A stretch of DNA of 64,000 bases from Panax quinquefolius (GCA_020205615.1 CM035173.1:33907280-33971279), one strand, 5' to 3'. Positions 23,905 through 35,865 are shown, numbered from the stretch's first letter. The notes: generated by a model from the letters alone, not told the origin. Numbers and translations: made by a program.

Positions 23905-24861
23905 ATAATTATCCAAATAAACAGTACATTTTGAACTGTTTAGAATTCAAGTTGCTTAATCATGCTTTAGATCCTAAATCCCGAAAAAAAAAAAAAAAAA
24001 AAGTCCTCTACGTTGGTTTGAGTCTTTGAGATAGTCTCACAAGCAAAAGAATGAATACACATGCAAACTTTTTAATTCATGTATTGCACTCCCTCAGTTT
24101 TAAATGTATAACCCTCTTTTTTTTAAATAAAATATAATAATAAACATTTATGCCTCTAAAATTAAACTAAATTCAAGACAAGGAGTTCAATTCATATAAT
24201 TACATGAAAACTAATAAATCCCGTATAGGACTAGGTATCCCTTCCATTACACTTATTCTTCAATTTCTTCCGATACATATTTAGCAACATGAATATTATT
24301 TTTAACGCCAAAATACAATTAGCGACACAATAAAATTTGTCACAAAAAAATTATCACTAAAAGTAGTATTTATGTCACCGATAGGTTGATTTTCTCATGT
24401 TTTTATCATATAAATAATGCTATGAACGTAAATTGTTCACAAAAAATTATACAACCCGTGTATAGGAGGAGAGAAAATAGGAAGCGACTTACTATTTGAC
24501 GATTTACACATTTTTATATTTATTTTTTGTGTATAATTAGTGCACACGATATTATTAATCAAAAAAAATTAAATATATTATTTTAAAGGTGTTTGTAGTC
24601 ATTAAAAAATATTATTGTTAAATAAAATATCAAAAAAATTAATGAGTCTGTCCAACCAGGAGATAATAATCGTTGTCTTTGGGCTTTGGGTCGCTAATTT
24701 TCATTCTTTAAAAATAGACATTTTCAGTCCAACCCGTTTTAGCCCAGCCTATTTTAACTCTAAAACATTTGGGCTAAGCCTAATACATTTGGGCTATTTT
24801 AGCCCAGTCTAATTTTTAAGTTAAAATGAGTATATTAAATACAATAGACTCCTATCACAAC
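23905..24861. other. Intergenic, no gene seen
   Basis: A poly-A tract lies near 23983-24001. TTTTAGCCCA recurs at 24737-24810 with GGGCTAAGCC, probably a decayed transposon end. No gene is supported. Confidence 0.45.
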
Positions 24862-25544
24862 TGTAAAACCCCAACTTTTATAAATAAAGATGAAATTTTT
24901 ATAAATATTATTTTTGAATATTATGGAATAAATTTGATATAATGTTATAATGGGTAATATTTATAAATTTTGCAAAAGTAAGCAAGTTGTTATAAAATAT
25001 TCGTTTGGGTCGGGGAATATTCTTTTGTGGGGAATATTTAAATACGACGGCTCAATCGATGGTGGACCCCACAATGTAAGTATTGTTGTAGTTAGAAAGC
25101 GACAAAATTATCTTTCTATAAAAATAACGGCGGAGAGGTGTTACCGTTAAAAGCTGTTGAAACTACCCATTAGTAAAAGACAAGAATGTCGCGTGGTTGC
25201 ATAAGTAGACACTGCAGTATTGATTATTGATGCTTACGTGAGAAGTCACTTAGCTATACTCAATTATTGCTACTGAGTAATTCTTGCGATCATATCTCTT
25301 ATATTATTGATTCAATTATTGTCACATTATCAAATCGTATAATATGTTATATTATTAATTGAGACGACACGTTATAAATGATTAATAATTGTTGAAAGAT
25401 TAAATATGTGTTGATTAAAAATAAAATGATTTGTGGTAGAATATTTATTCAATCCTCGATGTATATAAAAGTCCGTTATGGAGACGTTTGTGGTAAGTTT
25501 GATTATTTTATGGGGGCCCATATGTCATCATCTAAGAAGTCTCT

Positions 25545-25790
25545 TCGTCAATAGTATTTACCTTTGTGAATAGTAATTACCTTTGTGAATAGTATTTACC
25601 TTCATCAATAGTATTTACCTTTGTGAATAGTAATTACCTTTTGTGAATAAGTAATTACCTTTGTCAATAGTATTTACCTTCGTCGATAGTATTTACCTTC
25701 GTCAATAGTAATTATCTTCTTCAATAGTAATTACCTTCATCAATAGTAATTACCTTCGTCGATAGTAATTACCCCTTCGCAAATAGTAGT
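25545..25790 (+). repeat. U3 tandem array of GTAATTAC-containing units (plus copy)
   Basis: About 13 units of an 18-19 bp repeat (GTGAATAGTAATTACCTTT, with variants GTCAATAGTATTTACCTTC). It is the plus-strand counterpart of the arrays at 8868-9178 and 10735-11020, 150 bp upstream of a TATA box. Confidence 0.85.
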
Positions 25791-25935
25791 TGTCCCTTCA
25801 ATATTACCAAGAGTTAAGCCGCTTCTACGATTGTTCCAAGGGTTAATTACCTTTCATGAAATAGTAGTTGTCTCTTCAATATTACCAAAGTCATTTTGAC
25901 CTTCGTTAAGACCAAGAGCCCACCCTCGGTTTTTC

Positions 25936-25944
25936 TATAAATAG
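25936..25944 (+). promoter_or_regulatory. LTR TATA box (plus copy)
   Basis: TATAAATAG preceded by TTTTTC, downstream of the tandem array. Transcription, if any, would read rightward into the MITE pair. Confidence 0.6.
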
Positions 25945-26215
25945 AAAGTTTCATTCCTTCATTATTTCTTACGAATTTAAACTCTAGGTAGAACTACTAT
26001 AGAGAAAGAAGAAAAGATTCTCGCTACTTCACTTTTCCAATATTGCGTCTTCTTCAGGTAGGGAATATTATTCGTTGTGCTCGTAAGTGGTGTTATTCTT
26101 TCTTATTCATGAAGAGAACTTCGTTATTCCATTCTTTATTATTCTCATTTGGAATAACCTCGTAAAAGTGTAGATACCCTATACATAACCTCTTGTATAC
26201 GCCAGTGGATACCCT

Positions 26216-26466
26216 AGGTTGTGTATAAATATTAAAAAATAATTGTATAACATTAAATATAATATCAAATGTCTATATTATCCTTGTATTGGAAAAAGAT
26301 ATTGTTATTTATTGGACAAAAAATAGTGAGAGAATCAAAGTTATATTTAATACTTGAAGTAATATTATAAACTAAGCAATTAATACTTACTTGAAATTCT
26401 AAAATGTCATATATTAAGAGACAAAAAAACTTTTCTAAAACGTTTTATATTAAAGGACAAAGGGAT
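26216..26466. mobile_element. MITE, 5' end lost at LTR junction
   Basis: An inverted copy of the MITE at 26598-26873: TAACATTAAATATAATATCA here matches the complement of TGATATTATATTTAATGTTA there. Its outer end (about 38 bp) is missing exactly where the truncated LTR stops, suggesting one deletion removed both. Confidence 0.65.
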
Positions 26467-26597
26467 TACATGGTTACTACATGTATTTAAGCATATATGA
26501 CAAATGTTAGTGAATTTAATAAATGCAATGTTTTCAAGAAAGTACATAAAATCAATATCAACAAAAATCTACTATCGACAATCTCAAAAAAGTATTA

Positions 26598-26873
26598 CTC
26601 TCTTCCTCCCTTAATATAAGACGTTTTAGAAAAAAAATTTGTCCCTTAATATATGACGTTTTAAATTTTCTAGTAAGCATTAATTGCTTAGTTTTTAATA
26701 TTACCCCAAGTATTAAATATAACTTTGATTCTCTCACTATTTTTTGCCCAACTAACAATATTATTTTTCAATATAAAGGCAATTTAGACATTTGATATTA
26801 TATTTAATGTTATATAATCATTTTTTTAATACTTGTGCATAACTCTAAAAAAATCATTAAACGACGGACAGAG
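26598..26873. mobile_element. Stowaway-like MITE, head-to-head partner
   Basis: 276 bp flanked by TA at 26596-26597 and 26874-26875. Ends: CTCTCTTCCTCCCTTAATAT and, as complement, CTCTGTCCGTCGTTTAATG. It is opposed to the copy at 26216-26466, with about 130 bp between, so a transcript through both could fold into a long hairpin. Confidence 0.65.
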
Positions 26874-26875
26874 TA

Positions 26876-27302
26876 CTACTATCAACAATGAGTAAAAAGT
26901 GTATGCTGCAAACAATTCCGAGAAAACATATGTTATCGATAATCCTGAGAAAATATTTGTTATTGATTATCTTGAAAAAATACTAAAATACTGCTATCGA
27001 CAATCTAATCTCCCTCCATTTTATAGTGCACAAGAATTAAGTAAATGATTGAATAATATTAATTATCTATAATATTTTTTATCATATATTTATCTTATAT
27101 TTTCTTTTATCAATAATATTTTTTCATGAGTGATAATTTAAAAAAGATTGTGATTAATCTCGTAAATTATATAAAATATCAAATAATTTAAAAAAAATAA
27201 AATTATCTAAAATATCATATATTATGAGACAAAGAGAGTATATGATATCGATAATTCAGAGAAACTAGTTGTTATAGATACTCCCTAGAAAATGTTGCTA
27301 TC
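26876..27302. other. Degenerate tandem repeats interrupted by the solo LTR
   Basis: Diverged copies of a motif such as TTATCGATAATCCTGAGAAA occur near 26565, 26932, 26990 and 27245, and resume after the solo LTR at 30022-30100. This is an old minisatellite-like tract split by later insertions. A MITE-like segment (27008-27240) is also present. Confidence 0.5.
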
Positions 27303-27839
27303 TGTGACGCCCCCAAAATAGGTATACACAACACCCATTCTGAGTCGCCAAATACATGGTTCAAGAAGCAAACTACAACTTCAATAATACAAATGTCGTG
27401 TGAAATACGACAATATATCTTAATGAGTTTAAATACAAATATTATCTTCAGATAATATCTATACTCAAATAAATCCTCATCTCATTTATTGATACATTAT
27501 TTTACAAAAATGGTGAGGACTACTAAACAACTCTCTCTAGAACCTTCATTCCATACCCCGACTAAGACTACTCACTACATTCTCGCCTCCCGAGAAGAAA
27601 ATGGAACAACAAGGAAAAGGGTGAGCTCAACTAGCCCGGTAAAGAATATTATGACTAAGATAATATACAACAAATTATCGTTAGTCTCCAACAGGAAAAA
27701 TCGATAGAATACAATAAACAACAAGTTTCGGATCAATATTCGAGCGGAAATAATAATTCATAGAAGAGTTACGTAGAGAATGAAATCTACTATAATCTAT
27801 GAATTTAAAAATCCATCATCAATATTTTATCCTATAACA

Positions 27840-28070
27840 TCAATCAATATTCATCTCAAATCAAATATTCATCTTTGCACTTCACGGCCAAAGATATTCA
27901 TCAATCGATCATGTTCATCTCAACACTGCTCATCTTTGCACTAAAGGCCAAAGATATTCATCGATCGGTCATGTTCATTTAAACACCGCGCTTTCATCTT
28001 TGCACTACAGTGCCAAAGATATTCTTCGAAATCATTCATCTTTGCACTACTGGGCAAAGATATTCAATAA
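27840..28070 (-). repeat. ATCTTTGCAC..GCCAAAGAT hairpin units in solo LTR
   Basis: Four units in which ATCTTTGCACT is followed within a few bases by GCCAAAGAT. The two halves are complementary, so each forms a compact stem-loop. The same series is at 1440-1575 and 52400-52530 in sister LTRs. Confidence 0.75.
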
Positions 28071-28307
28071 TATCATCATTTAAGACCGAGGATGATGAAA
28101 ATATTTTAAAGAACGAATCCGGTGAAACAAAATGACAAGGATTAAGGATTAAGGATTCAGACTTTGTTTTATCCATGTCCAACAATACCTCGAAAAAATA
28201 ATCATAGTGGTGTAAAATTCAAGAATGATCAAAACATGGATACAATCAAATTTAGTATCCAAAATAGATATTTTAGACTTAAAAGAAGAAATTTTATTTT
28301 TCGATGA

Positions 28308-28505
28308 ATAGTGTCAGATATCGTGAATAGTGATATCGTGAATAGTCAGATAGATACGTGAATAGTAACTCACACCAAAAGATAGAAATTCCACAAAAAA
28401 AAACATTTTCACGCTTCAATGAATAGTACTCGTGAATAGTAACTCGTGAATAGTAACTCATGAATAGTAACTCGTGAATAGTAACTCATGAATAGTAACC
28501 CAGAC
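28308..28505 (-). repeat. GTGAATAGTAACTC tandem array in solo LTR
   Basis: About ten imperfect units of 14-20 bp (CGTGAATAGTAACTC, CATGAATAGTAACTC, GTGAATAGTGATAT), downstream of the TATA box and hence in the predicted leader. Confidence 0.75.
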
Positions 28506-28777
28506 ATGAAAAAGTTCCAAATTTGATAAAACTTCAGATCAACATTTCAAAGATAATGATATTGAAGAAATAATATCATTCTGAAAAAAATAATATCCCT
28601 TACCTCAAAGAATCGATTTGCTTGGAAGGAAAGATCGGAAGTGATCTTTGAATGAAACTTCATCTTGAGCAAAGAACTCTCAAAGTATCTAAATACTCAC
28701 AAAATACACTCAATAATATAGAGAGAAAGAGAGAAATCTTTGCTTTACGGTGTGATTTTCAATTCTAACTTAAACCT

Positions 28778-28786
28778 CTATTTATA
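28778..28786 (-). promoter_or_regulatory. LTR TATA box (solo LTR)
   Basis: The minus strand reads TATAAATAG. A solo LTR with an intact promoter could start transcription leftward into flanking DNA; whether it does is unknown. Confidence 0.6.
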
Positions 28787-30521
28787 GGAAAATGTTAGCC
28801 CAAAGGACTTGACCACACCACACCGATGGCTTTACTCGCTACTATTGCCACCCACCACATTTGAAATAAAATTCAGCACATTTCTTCACCAACCACAAGT
28901 GGGGCCCACTCAATTCTAGAATTTTCCACCAAAATCAATTATAAACCTAATTTAGAATCCGACACCTCTTAAAATTCACAACAAATCATTCGTGCATTTT
29001 TAACGGTTCAAAATTTGTGGACATATACTCAACTTATGTATGTATAATATACCCAAAATTACCACAATCCAACGGTCGGATTAAAAATTATAACCCCATA
29101 ATATATCTCAAAACCCCCGATTTGATTTTTAACACCTCCAATCCGATAAAATATCGATAAAACACCTCAACATTAATTCCTTCATTAATAACCACATAAA
29201 TAAATCCATCATTTATATTCATATAAAATAAATATTTCCTTATCATATGAATCAATAATTAATTATTCACAAATAATATTACTGTAATCACATTTACGAC
29301 AACCAAAGTTGTTCCCAGGAAGAGGGGCTTTCAATAAGGATCTCTCTCATTGGGCGCCGCAATTAGGTGACCAAACCTCTCCTTAGACGTAACTTTCTAG
29401 ACATTGCCAATAATGTTATCTAATAATATTATTCAAATAATATGAATTATTGATCCGATAATGGGAAATCTCGTGCAATGACAATTATTGAAACAAAGAA
29501 TAATATAAAATACCAACGCAAAGAATTATTGAATCAATAAAATAAACTATTGAACAAGAACTCACTGTAATAATTATTGAGTAGTGCCTTTCACGTAAGG
29601 ATCAATAATTCAACAATCTTTGTAATACCGCAGTGCTCTTCTTGCAACCACGCCAGACATCGTATTTTAACCACGGGTATTCCAGCGGTCTTAAGCGAGA
29701 ATAACTACGGTCTTAATTGGTAATAACTACGCCGTTATTTATAACCACCCAAACTTTATCGTTTTCCTCATCCAATCGCTTTCATTATGGGGCCACACAT
29801 GGTCGCAAGGCCATTGCATTTAATATTCCCCGACGATGCGAATATTCTACTGACCAAACTAATATTCCCGACGGTAAGAATATTTTATAATCACTTGCTT
29901 ATTTTGAAATATTTGCGTATTTAACCCTTTACTATCCACATTAATCAAATCAACCCTTACTACTTCAAAATAATAAATAAAGGAAATTCCTTTTTATTTA
30001 AAAAAATTTCAGGGTCTTACACTATCGATATTCCCAAGAAAGTATAATATTTTCGAGAAATTAGTTGTTATCAATAATCCCAATAAAATATTTGTTACTA
30101 TCTCCATTTCAGATTAATAATCGTTTTAGTTTCATGCACATGAATTAAGAAAATTATTTAATAATTAAAATTTGTATAAAATTTCATTCTATCTTTTTGT
30201 GGGAAGTTAAAAACTACTAATACAATGGAAAAAATATATTAGAACAATAAGAGAAGTTAGGGGTGATATAGAAAAAAAAATAATTTATTCTCTTAGAAAG
30301 TTATAAACGGTTAATAAATTAGAACAAATTTTTTCTTCTAAAAAGTCAATTATTATAGAATGGAGGTTGTATATAAATACTACTCCCTCCATTCTTAATT
30401 ATTGACGTTTTGGAGCTTTGCATAACTATTAAGAAAGTTAAAACTCCTATAAAAACTCCACTAAGATTACTATGTATTACCAAAAATACTCTTGCATAGA
30501 TAAATGAAAAGCTAAATTGTA

Positions 30522-31083
30522 CTACATCCGTTCCTAAAAGATTGTCGTTTAAGGTTTTTGCACATAAATTAAGAAAGTCATTTAATACTATCATTTACTC
30601 CATCTGTTCCTAAAAGATTGTCGTTTAAGGTTTTTGCACATAGATTAAAAAAGTCATTTAATATTACCATTTATCAATTAAAATTTGTTTGAAATTTCAT
30701 CACTATCCCTTTATGGGAAATTGAAAACTATTATTACAAGGGAGAGAATTTCTTGGGACAATGAGAGAAGGTAGGGGTAATATAAAAAAGTAAATAATTT
30801 ATTCTCCTAGAAAGTTGTAAACGACAAACATTTTGGAATATATTTTTTCTTCTAAAACGACAATCTTTTAGGAACAGAGGGAGTAACAATTAAAATTTAT
30901 TTGAAATTCCATCACTACCCCTTTATGAGAAGTTGAAATTAATGAGAATTTTTTGGGACAATGAGAGAAGGTAGGGATGATATAGAAAATTAAATAATTT
31001 ATTCTCCTAGAAAGTTATAAACGACAAATAAATTGAAACAAATTTTTTCTTCTAAAACGACAATCTTTTAGAAACGGGGGGAG
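30522..31083. mobile_element. Middle MITE, interrupted by a same-family copy
   Basis: Ends CTACATCCGTTCCTAAAAG and, as complement, CTCCCCCCGTTTCTAAAAG, with TA at 30520-30521 and 31084-31085. Its own sequence is about 274 bp, split at TA 30596-30597 by the inner MITE. Sequence left (TCATTTAATACTATCATTTA) and right (ACAATTAAAATTTATTTGAA) of the insertion joins up to match the uninterrupted inner copy. Confidence 0.85.
30598..30883. mobile_element. Inner MITE inserted into its own family
   Basis: 286 bp, ends CTCCATCTGTTCCTAAAAG and, as complement, CTCCCTCTGTTCCTAAAAG. TA target duplication at 30596-30597 and 30884-30885. No coding sequence. Confidence 0.88.
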
Positions 31084-31764
31084 TAGATTATAAAGATGAG
31101 AGAGAAATATTGTTAGAAGAGAGAGAAAATATAGGAATTATAAGAGAGAAAGAGAGTATACCATTAAGATACTAATACTGCTTTTTCGAAGCCAAACAGA
31201 AAAAGAAAAGAATAGAAAACTTAAATTGTAAGAGAAAAGAAAAGAATAGAAAACTTAAAGTTTTTTTTTCATTTGTTTCTTGAGCTTTTAATAGAAAAGA
31301 ATAGAAAATTTAAAAATGAGGACATGAGTTGTAATTTAAAATTTATTATATTAAAAGTTGAGGATAATATGGGAATTATAAAATATTACTTATTCTAATT
31401 TCTTTTTCTACGTCCAAATCAAAGCTAATTTTGGACGGAAAACTTTGGCGGAAAAAGTGGCCAGAGTTTTTCTATCCATTTCTTTTTTCTTTTACGTTTA
31501 TTAAAAACTCGTAAACATAAGAATTGGAAAGAAAACTTAACTTTTCTCGTCCATTTTTTTCTTTTCTCATTCATTTTAAAACTCGTAAAGCAGAAGCATA
31601 AAAGAGGGAGAAAAATAGCATGAAAAAAGTATTAAGAGTATTAAATGTTTTGGGGTAATTTAGGAAGTAATGTAATTAATATCTTCTAAAAATCTACAAA
31701 TATCAAATAAATAAAAATAAAATTTATTCTTTAAAATATCAATTAAATAGGAATGGAGGGAGTA

Positions 31765-34200
31765 ACTCAGATGTAATGAGATAAACGTAAGTCACATGAT
31801 TAGGAAATAAATAAAATTAGGATGTTTTCACAATTAGGTCATGAGATTCCGACTCTGCCCATAAGTTCATAAATAAGTGAAAGAGGAGATAGCACGGGCA
31901 AAACGGTCTTTTGGTGGGTATGTCTTGATTCAATCATCATCCTAATAATTATTCCACACAAATTATAATAAAAAAACATATAACAAACTCAAGTGAGGAG
32001 ATATTGAATTGTGTATTTCCCTTTACATTGATGCTGATATTGCTTCTGATTATGCAAATGCATTTAATTTGCCTCTTCGAATCTGCCTCTCCACGTGAGG
32101 AGATTGTTGGGGGCGTATTTCTAACAACTCAAGTTTTTAAATTAAGACAATTGTTATATACATAAATTATTCTATAAATATTTTATAAATTGTTCATGTG
32201 GCATATTCTATTTCAGCATATTGATCAATAAATTGTTTTAATGTAGTCTTCGACCCCACATAAAAAGCTGAGATGACTATGTCATATCAGCAGTTTGTAA
32301 AATATTTATAAAATAATTTGTGTCTGTAGCATTATTCTTAAATCAATGTAAACAAAAATTGGCGTGCAAGCTTTATCAGGAAAAAGAAGTTATATAGTTT
32401 TATGCACACGAGGGTTGGTTTTAGCCTGATATACATCGTTGGAGTCTCTTTCTAACACTATAAGTTTTTAGACGAGTTGGTTATTCAACAGTTAACACAT
32501 TGCCAGTGTCTAATGAGAAGAATGATCACAAGAACAACTTTGAAGACAATGGAACTGAAAATAAGGACATCGATACGTAGAACGAATCAGCACAAACTGA
32601 AAGAGAGAGAATCAGTGCCCTTTATCATAAAGATCATTAAGATGTTTTCTAGTGCAGGAAGATAGGCTTGTTTTAAGGCAATTTGCATTTAGTTTTGGAC
32701 CTTTGGTAATTTAGCTTCTATCTTATGTCTATGCATTTTGTTCATTTCCTACAATATTGGTGTTTGAAGACTAAAAAACCTTCAATGTTGTGCCATGACA
32801 TGTTTTTTTATAGTGAGCTAACTATGGCGAGATAAACAAGTTGAGTTTGAGCTTAATATTAGGTGTGATTCATTAATCGAGCTCAGCTTGAGATTATTAT
32901 TAGGGGGTGATTCATTAATCGAGCCGAGTTAATTTGAACTTAAAATTATGTGTGATTCATTAAACGAGCCAAGTTAATTTGAGCTTAATATTTAGTGTTA
33001 TTTCTTAAGTAAACGAGATGAACTCTAGAAGGGGGTGCCCTGGCCTTCTCATGATTGACACTTGACGGCAGCCACATACTTGGTGCTTGTCTATGTGCCG
33101 ATGCAAAAACATAAAAATGTTACCTTTGAGTTTTATTCGTCTTAAGATGATAGTCTTTTTTCACAAAGCTAAAGGAATATAAGTGAAAAAATTGAATTTA
33201 AATTCCAAAAACATGTAATTGGGGATAACATGCATGACAACCAACAAATATTTGATTCTTACTTCACTTTCGGTTAACTGATTGACAAGGTAAACAAGGT
33301 AGGTTTTGTACTACATACTTCTTTTTATCTCTATTTCTATCAGCATAGTATGCTTTTATGCCCATCTTTTTGACTTGGATATTATTCAGTCCACATTGCA
33401 CAGCTGATGAAAAGAATAAATAAATGCTCACAAGTCATAAGCAATGGATTCTTGTACAACTCAAAGGGTTTAGTACTAATTCATGTGTTTGAGCATATTT
33501 AATCATACATAAAGGACTACTATGCCCTGAGGAACACTTTTCGATCCGCATTTTCTTGATTTTTTTCTTCCTCGATCTTTTTAGAAAATGAAAATATCGA
33601 AATCTCGTAAAGATCCTTATTGACCTGAATACTTTTGACTAACACAAGGTCGATGTGGAAACGTTTTATTTTGGACAATTTTCAAAATACAATAATGAAT
33701 TAAAGTTTCATTTAATGACAAGGAAACGTAAGGTCCGGTCACACGTTACATTGAGCTTATCATTATGTTATAAATGAGCTTATCATTATTATAATTACAA
33801 ACTGACCTTAACACAAAATTTGTAAATATAATCAAAATCTTAGCACTTTACTCACACAACACATGAAAATTGGATTAACCAACAACTACAACAAATACTG
33901 AAATTTTAGAGAAAAATAAAATAAAAGGAAAGCATCAACAAGGAACAAAACAATATGAGTAACAAATCAAAACCAGCAAATTCAAAGGTAAGGGAAAGAA
34001 AATAATAGAATCAACAAATATTATGAATATGGCATTTAATTGATAAAAACAAAAAAAAGAACCAACTATAATGCCTCCAACTGATATAAAATTAGACTTT
34101 TTTGAACTAAAAGGGAGAAACATCATATAAACACATGAAGATCATAAAATAAACCAGTTTTTTAATTAGCACCACAATTCAATATGAATCAAAGATGTAA
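31765..34200. other. Intergenic, including one small MITE-like inverted repeat
   Basis: Between about 32140 and 32343 an inverted repeat is visible: ATAAATTATTCTATAAATAT on the left and, as complement, ACAAATTATTTTATAAATAT on the right, so probably a ~200-bp MITE. Three GTGATTCATTAA repeats lie at 32862-32970. The rest is AT-rich with no convincing gene; the segment up to 34200 is the 3' flank of the ERF gene. Confidence 0.5.
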
Positions 34201-35238
34201 TCAAGAATCAGAGACAAGAAGTGCATCCCAAATCATGTCCATATCCAAAGATGGCATCCTACTTAACTGATCAACAGCATCAACATCTCCTAAGACTAAT
34301 TCTTGACCCTTGTTATTTTTCTCCTTTCCCCCGTGAGAAATTCCCCCTTCGCTCTTCAACTCAAACCGGCATTCTTTGATTTCTCTCGAGTCAGTAGTCT
34401 TCTTACTCGCGGACATTCCTTGCAGTTTAGCTTCAAGAAGCTCCGCTGTTGAGCCATTTAAAGATCTGGCCTTAAGTTGATGCTTCTGGTCTGGAAAATT
34501 CAAATTTGCATAATCTCCCCTAAGCAAATATGCAGCTGTATCATAAGCAAAAGCAGCCTCCTCTGCAGTGTCAAAAGTCCCTAGCCAGACCCTTGCCCTG
34601 TTTCTTGGTAACCTTATTTCCGCAACCCATTTTCCCCAATGCCTTTGCCTCACACCCCTAAACAGCTTCGCGGGTGGCGATACAGAAGCCTTATGGATTT
34701 GTCTAGCTGTATATTTCATAGGCTGAGTTTTTGTGGCACCAAGCCCTTTGACTAGACAATTAATTGTCAAACTTTTATTGGTTTTGAGCCACTCTGAGCC
34801 TTGCCGAGGCTGACATTGGCTCTGTTGAGGGGTTTTGGTTAGTGATTGGGATGCTTGTTTGGATATATTTAAAACCGAGGGGTGGTTCAAAAATAGGCTT
34901 AAATTTGGGGATTTCATTGAATTTGATGATAAAGAAGTTGGTTTTGAAGCATGGGATTGGTTTAGTTCAGGAAAAGATTCAAGAAAATTAAGAGGAATGC
35001 AGCTTCCTTTCACTTTATGATCATCATCACTAGCCAAAACAGACATCTCTTCTTTGGCTAATACCAAATTAGAAGCCGCATCATCCAAAGATGAACATCT
35101 AGATTCAGAACTGGAAAACAATCTTTCGGCGTTCCGAACATTGGGATACGCAAAAATTTGTGATTCTTCTTGAAAATAAGAAGGTGACATTAATTCCTTG
35201 TGGAGAAAGGTTTCCATCTTAGGAAACTTATTTTCCAT
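34201..35238 (-). CDS. ERF062: AP2/ERF transcription factor, DREB A-6 subgroup (ERF061/ERF062-like)
   Basis: Intronless gene for 345 residues, as usual for this family. Residues about 193-250 form one complete AP2/ERF DNA-binding domain: [18 protein letters not shown], then [17 protein letters not shown] and [11 protein letters not shown]. The WVAEIRLP signature and the preceding basic segment ([15 protein letters not shown]) fit the A-6 (RAP2.4-related) group, and the long N-terminal arm fits ERF061/ERF062. Family members bind DRE/GCC-type promoter elements in the nucleus and regulate stress and developmental genes. The N-terminal half is Ser/Asn/Gln-rich; the C-terminus ends in an acidic-hydrophobic motif ([17 protein letters not shown]) that could activate transcription. 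The ATG at 35238 is the first in frame, 90 bp downstream of a TATA box; a second in-frame ATG (Met8) is close. The exact orthologue name is inferred. Confidence 0.93.
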   Translation of the reverse strand: MENKFPKMETFLHKELMSPSYFQEESQIFAYPNVRNAERLFSSSESRCSSLDDAASNLVLAKEEMSVLASDDDHKVKGSCIPLNFLESFPELNQSHASKPTSLSSNSMKSPNLSLFLNHPSVLNISKQASQSLTKTPQQSQCQPRQGSEWLKTNKSLTINCLVKGLGATKTQPMKYTARQIHKASVSPPAKLFRGVRQRHWGKWVAEIRLPRNRARVWLGTFDTAEEAAFAYDTAAYLLRGDYANLNFPDQKHQLKARSLNGSTAELLEAKLQGMSASKKTTDSREIKECRFELKSEGGISHGGKEKNNKGQELVLGDVDAVDQLSRMPSLDMDMIWDALLVSDS

Positions 35239-35266
35239 GATAAAAGAGAATTAGAGGGAGAAATGA

Positions 35267-35290
35267 GCTAGCTAGCTAGCTAGCTAGCTA
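35267..35290 (-). repeat. (GCTA)6 microsatellite in predicted ERF 5' UTR
   Basis: Six GCTA units plus a partial one, between the ERF start codon and its TATA box. The repeat is self-complementary, so the 5' UTR could fold on itself. Length variation between individuals would be expected. Confidence 0.85.
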
Positions 35291-35326
35291 GGCTGGCAGT
35301 GGTACAAAATGGCTGCAATTACTAGC

Positions 35327-35334
35327 TTTTTATA
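35327..35334 (-). promoter_or_regulatory. TATA box of the ERF gene
   Basis: The minus strand reads TATAAAAA, preceded by AAATA, about 90 bp upstream of the ATG. Transcription would start near 35300 and include the GCTA repeat. Confidence 0.6.
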
Positions 35335-35478
35335 TTTAGTATCTGTAACCTAAAATAAGCTAGGCTCATAATTTGGAGACTTTATTATAAAAATGAGAGC
35401 ACAAACTTTGTGTCAACAAGGCCACGTAAATTGTGATTCAAGTTAGATGTGCTTGTAAATGAGAGAAAAAGCTCATCA

Positions 35479-35509
<31 letters not shown>

Positions 35510-35822
35510 AAATTTATATATATATCTATACATATCATATGATTGATAAATTTATGGAGGCGGGATTTTTGGGGTATGACAACGATTCACCCGTCATTGC
35601 TTCTGTAATATATATGATCGATGACTATAGCTCAAAAAAAACCGTCGCCATAAATGATCATCGTGTACATCATTTTTCCATATATATATATATCTGGTCG
35701 CTTCCTCCAAATAACCTGGAGGAGCGGATTAAAGCAATCCCATTTATAATGACAGTTTTTTCCGTCGTATATATGGGTTCGTTCTAATTCGTAAATTTAT
35801 TTTGCTCATTCCTATATATATA

Positions 35823-35865
<43 letters not shown>

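Larger units (their letters stand above)
24862..26215 (+). mobile_element. Truncated gypsy LTR, plus orientation
   Basis: Starts TGTAAAACCCC (family start TGTAAGACCC) and matches the reverse complement of copy 1 through the U3 array, TATA box and first leader hairpin (TTATTCCATTCTTTATTATT..). It stops near 26215 against a MITE. The U5 end and primer site are missing, so it is neither a full solo LTR nor an intact element. Confidence 0.75.
27303..30021 (-). mobile_element. Solo LTR of Ty3/gypsy element, with CTATC duplication
   Basis: A 2,719-bp LTR with canonical ends (minus strand TGTAAGACCC .. GGGGGCGTCACA), flanked on both sides by the 5-bp duplication CTATC (27298-27302 and 30022-30026). 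There is no internal sequence, so it is a product of recombination between the two LTRs of an inserted element. It has leader hairpins at 27840-28070, a tandem array at 28308-28505 and a TATA box at 28778-28786. It is the best-bounded LTR of the window and defines family termini. Confidence 0.92.
30383..31762. mobile_element. Outer Stowaway-like MITE hosting nested insertions
   Basis: Ends CTCCCTCCATTCTTAATTAT and, as complement, CTCCCTCCATTCCTATTTAA, flanked by TA at 30381-30382 and 31763-31764. The two arms are separated by the MITEs at 30522-31083 and by purine-rich filler (31090-31640). The pairing of these two ends is an inference from their similarity. Confidence 0.5.

Noticed and set aside
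32516..32665. Possible coding remnant (SNEKNDHKNNFEDNGTENKD..)
   Set aside because: Short, interrupted by stops in the same frame, no recognised family, no splice context that extends it.
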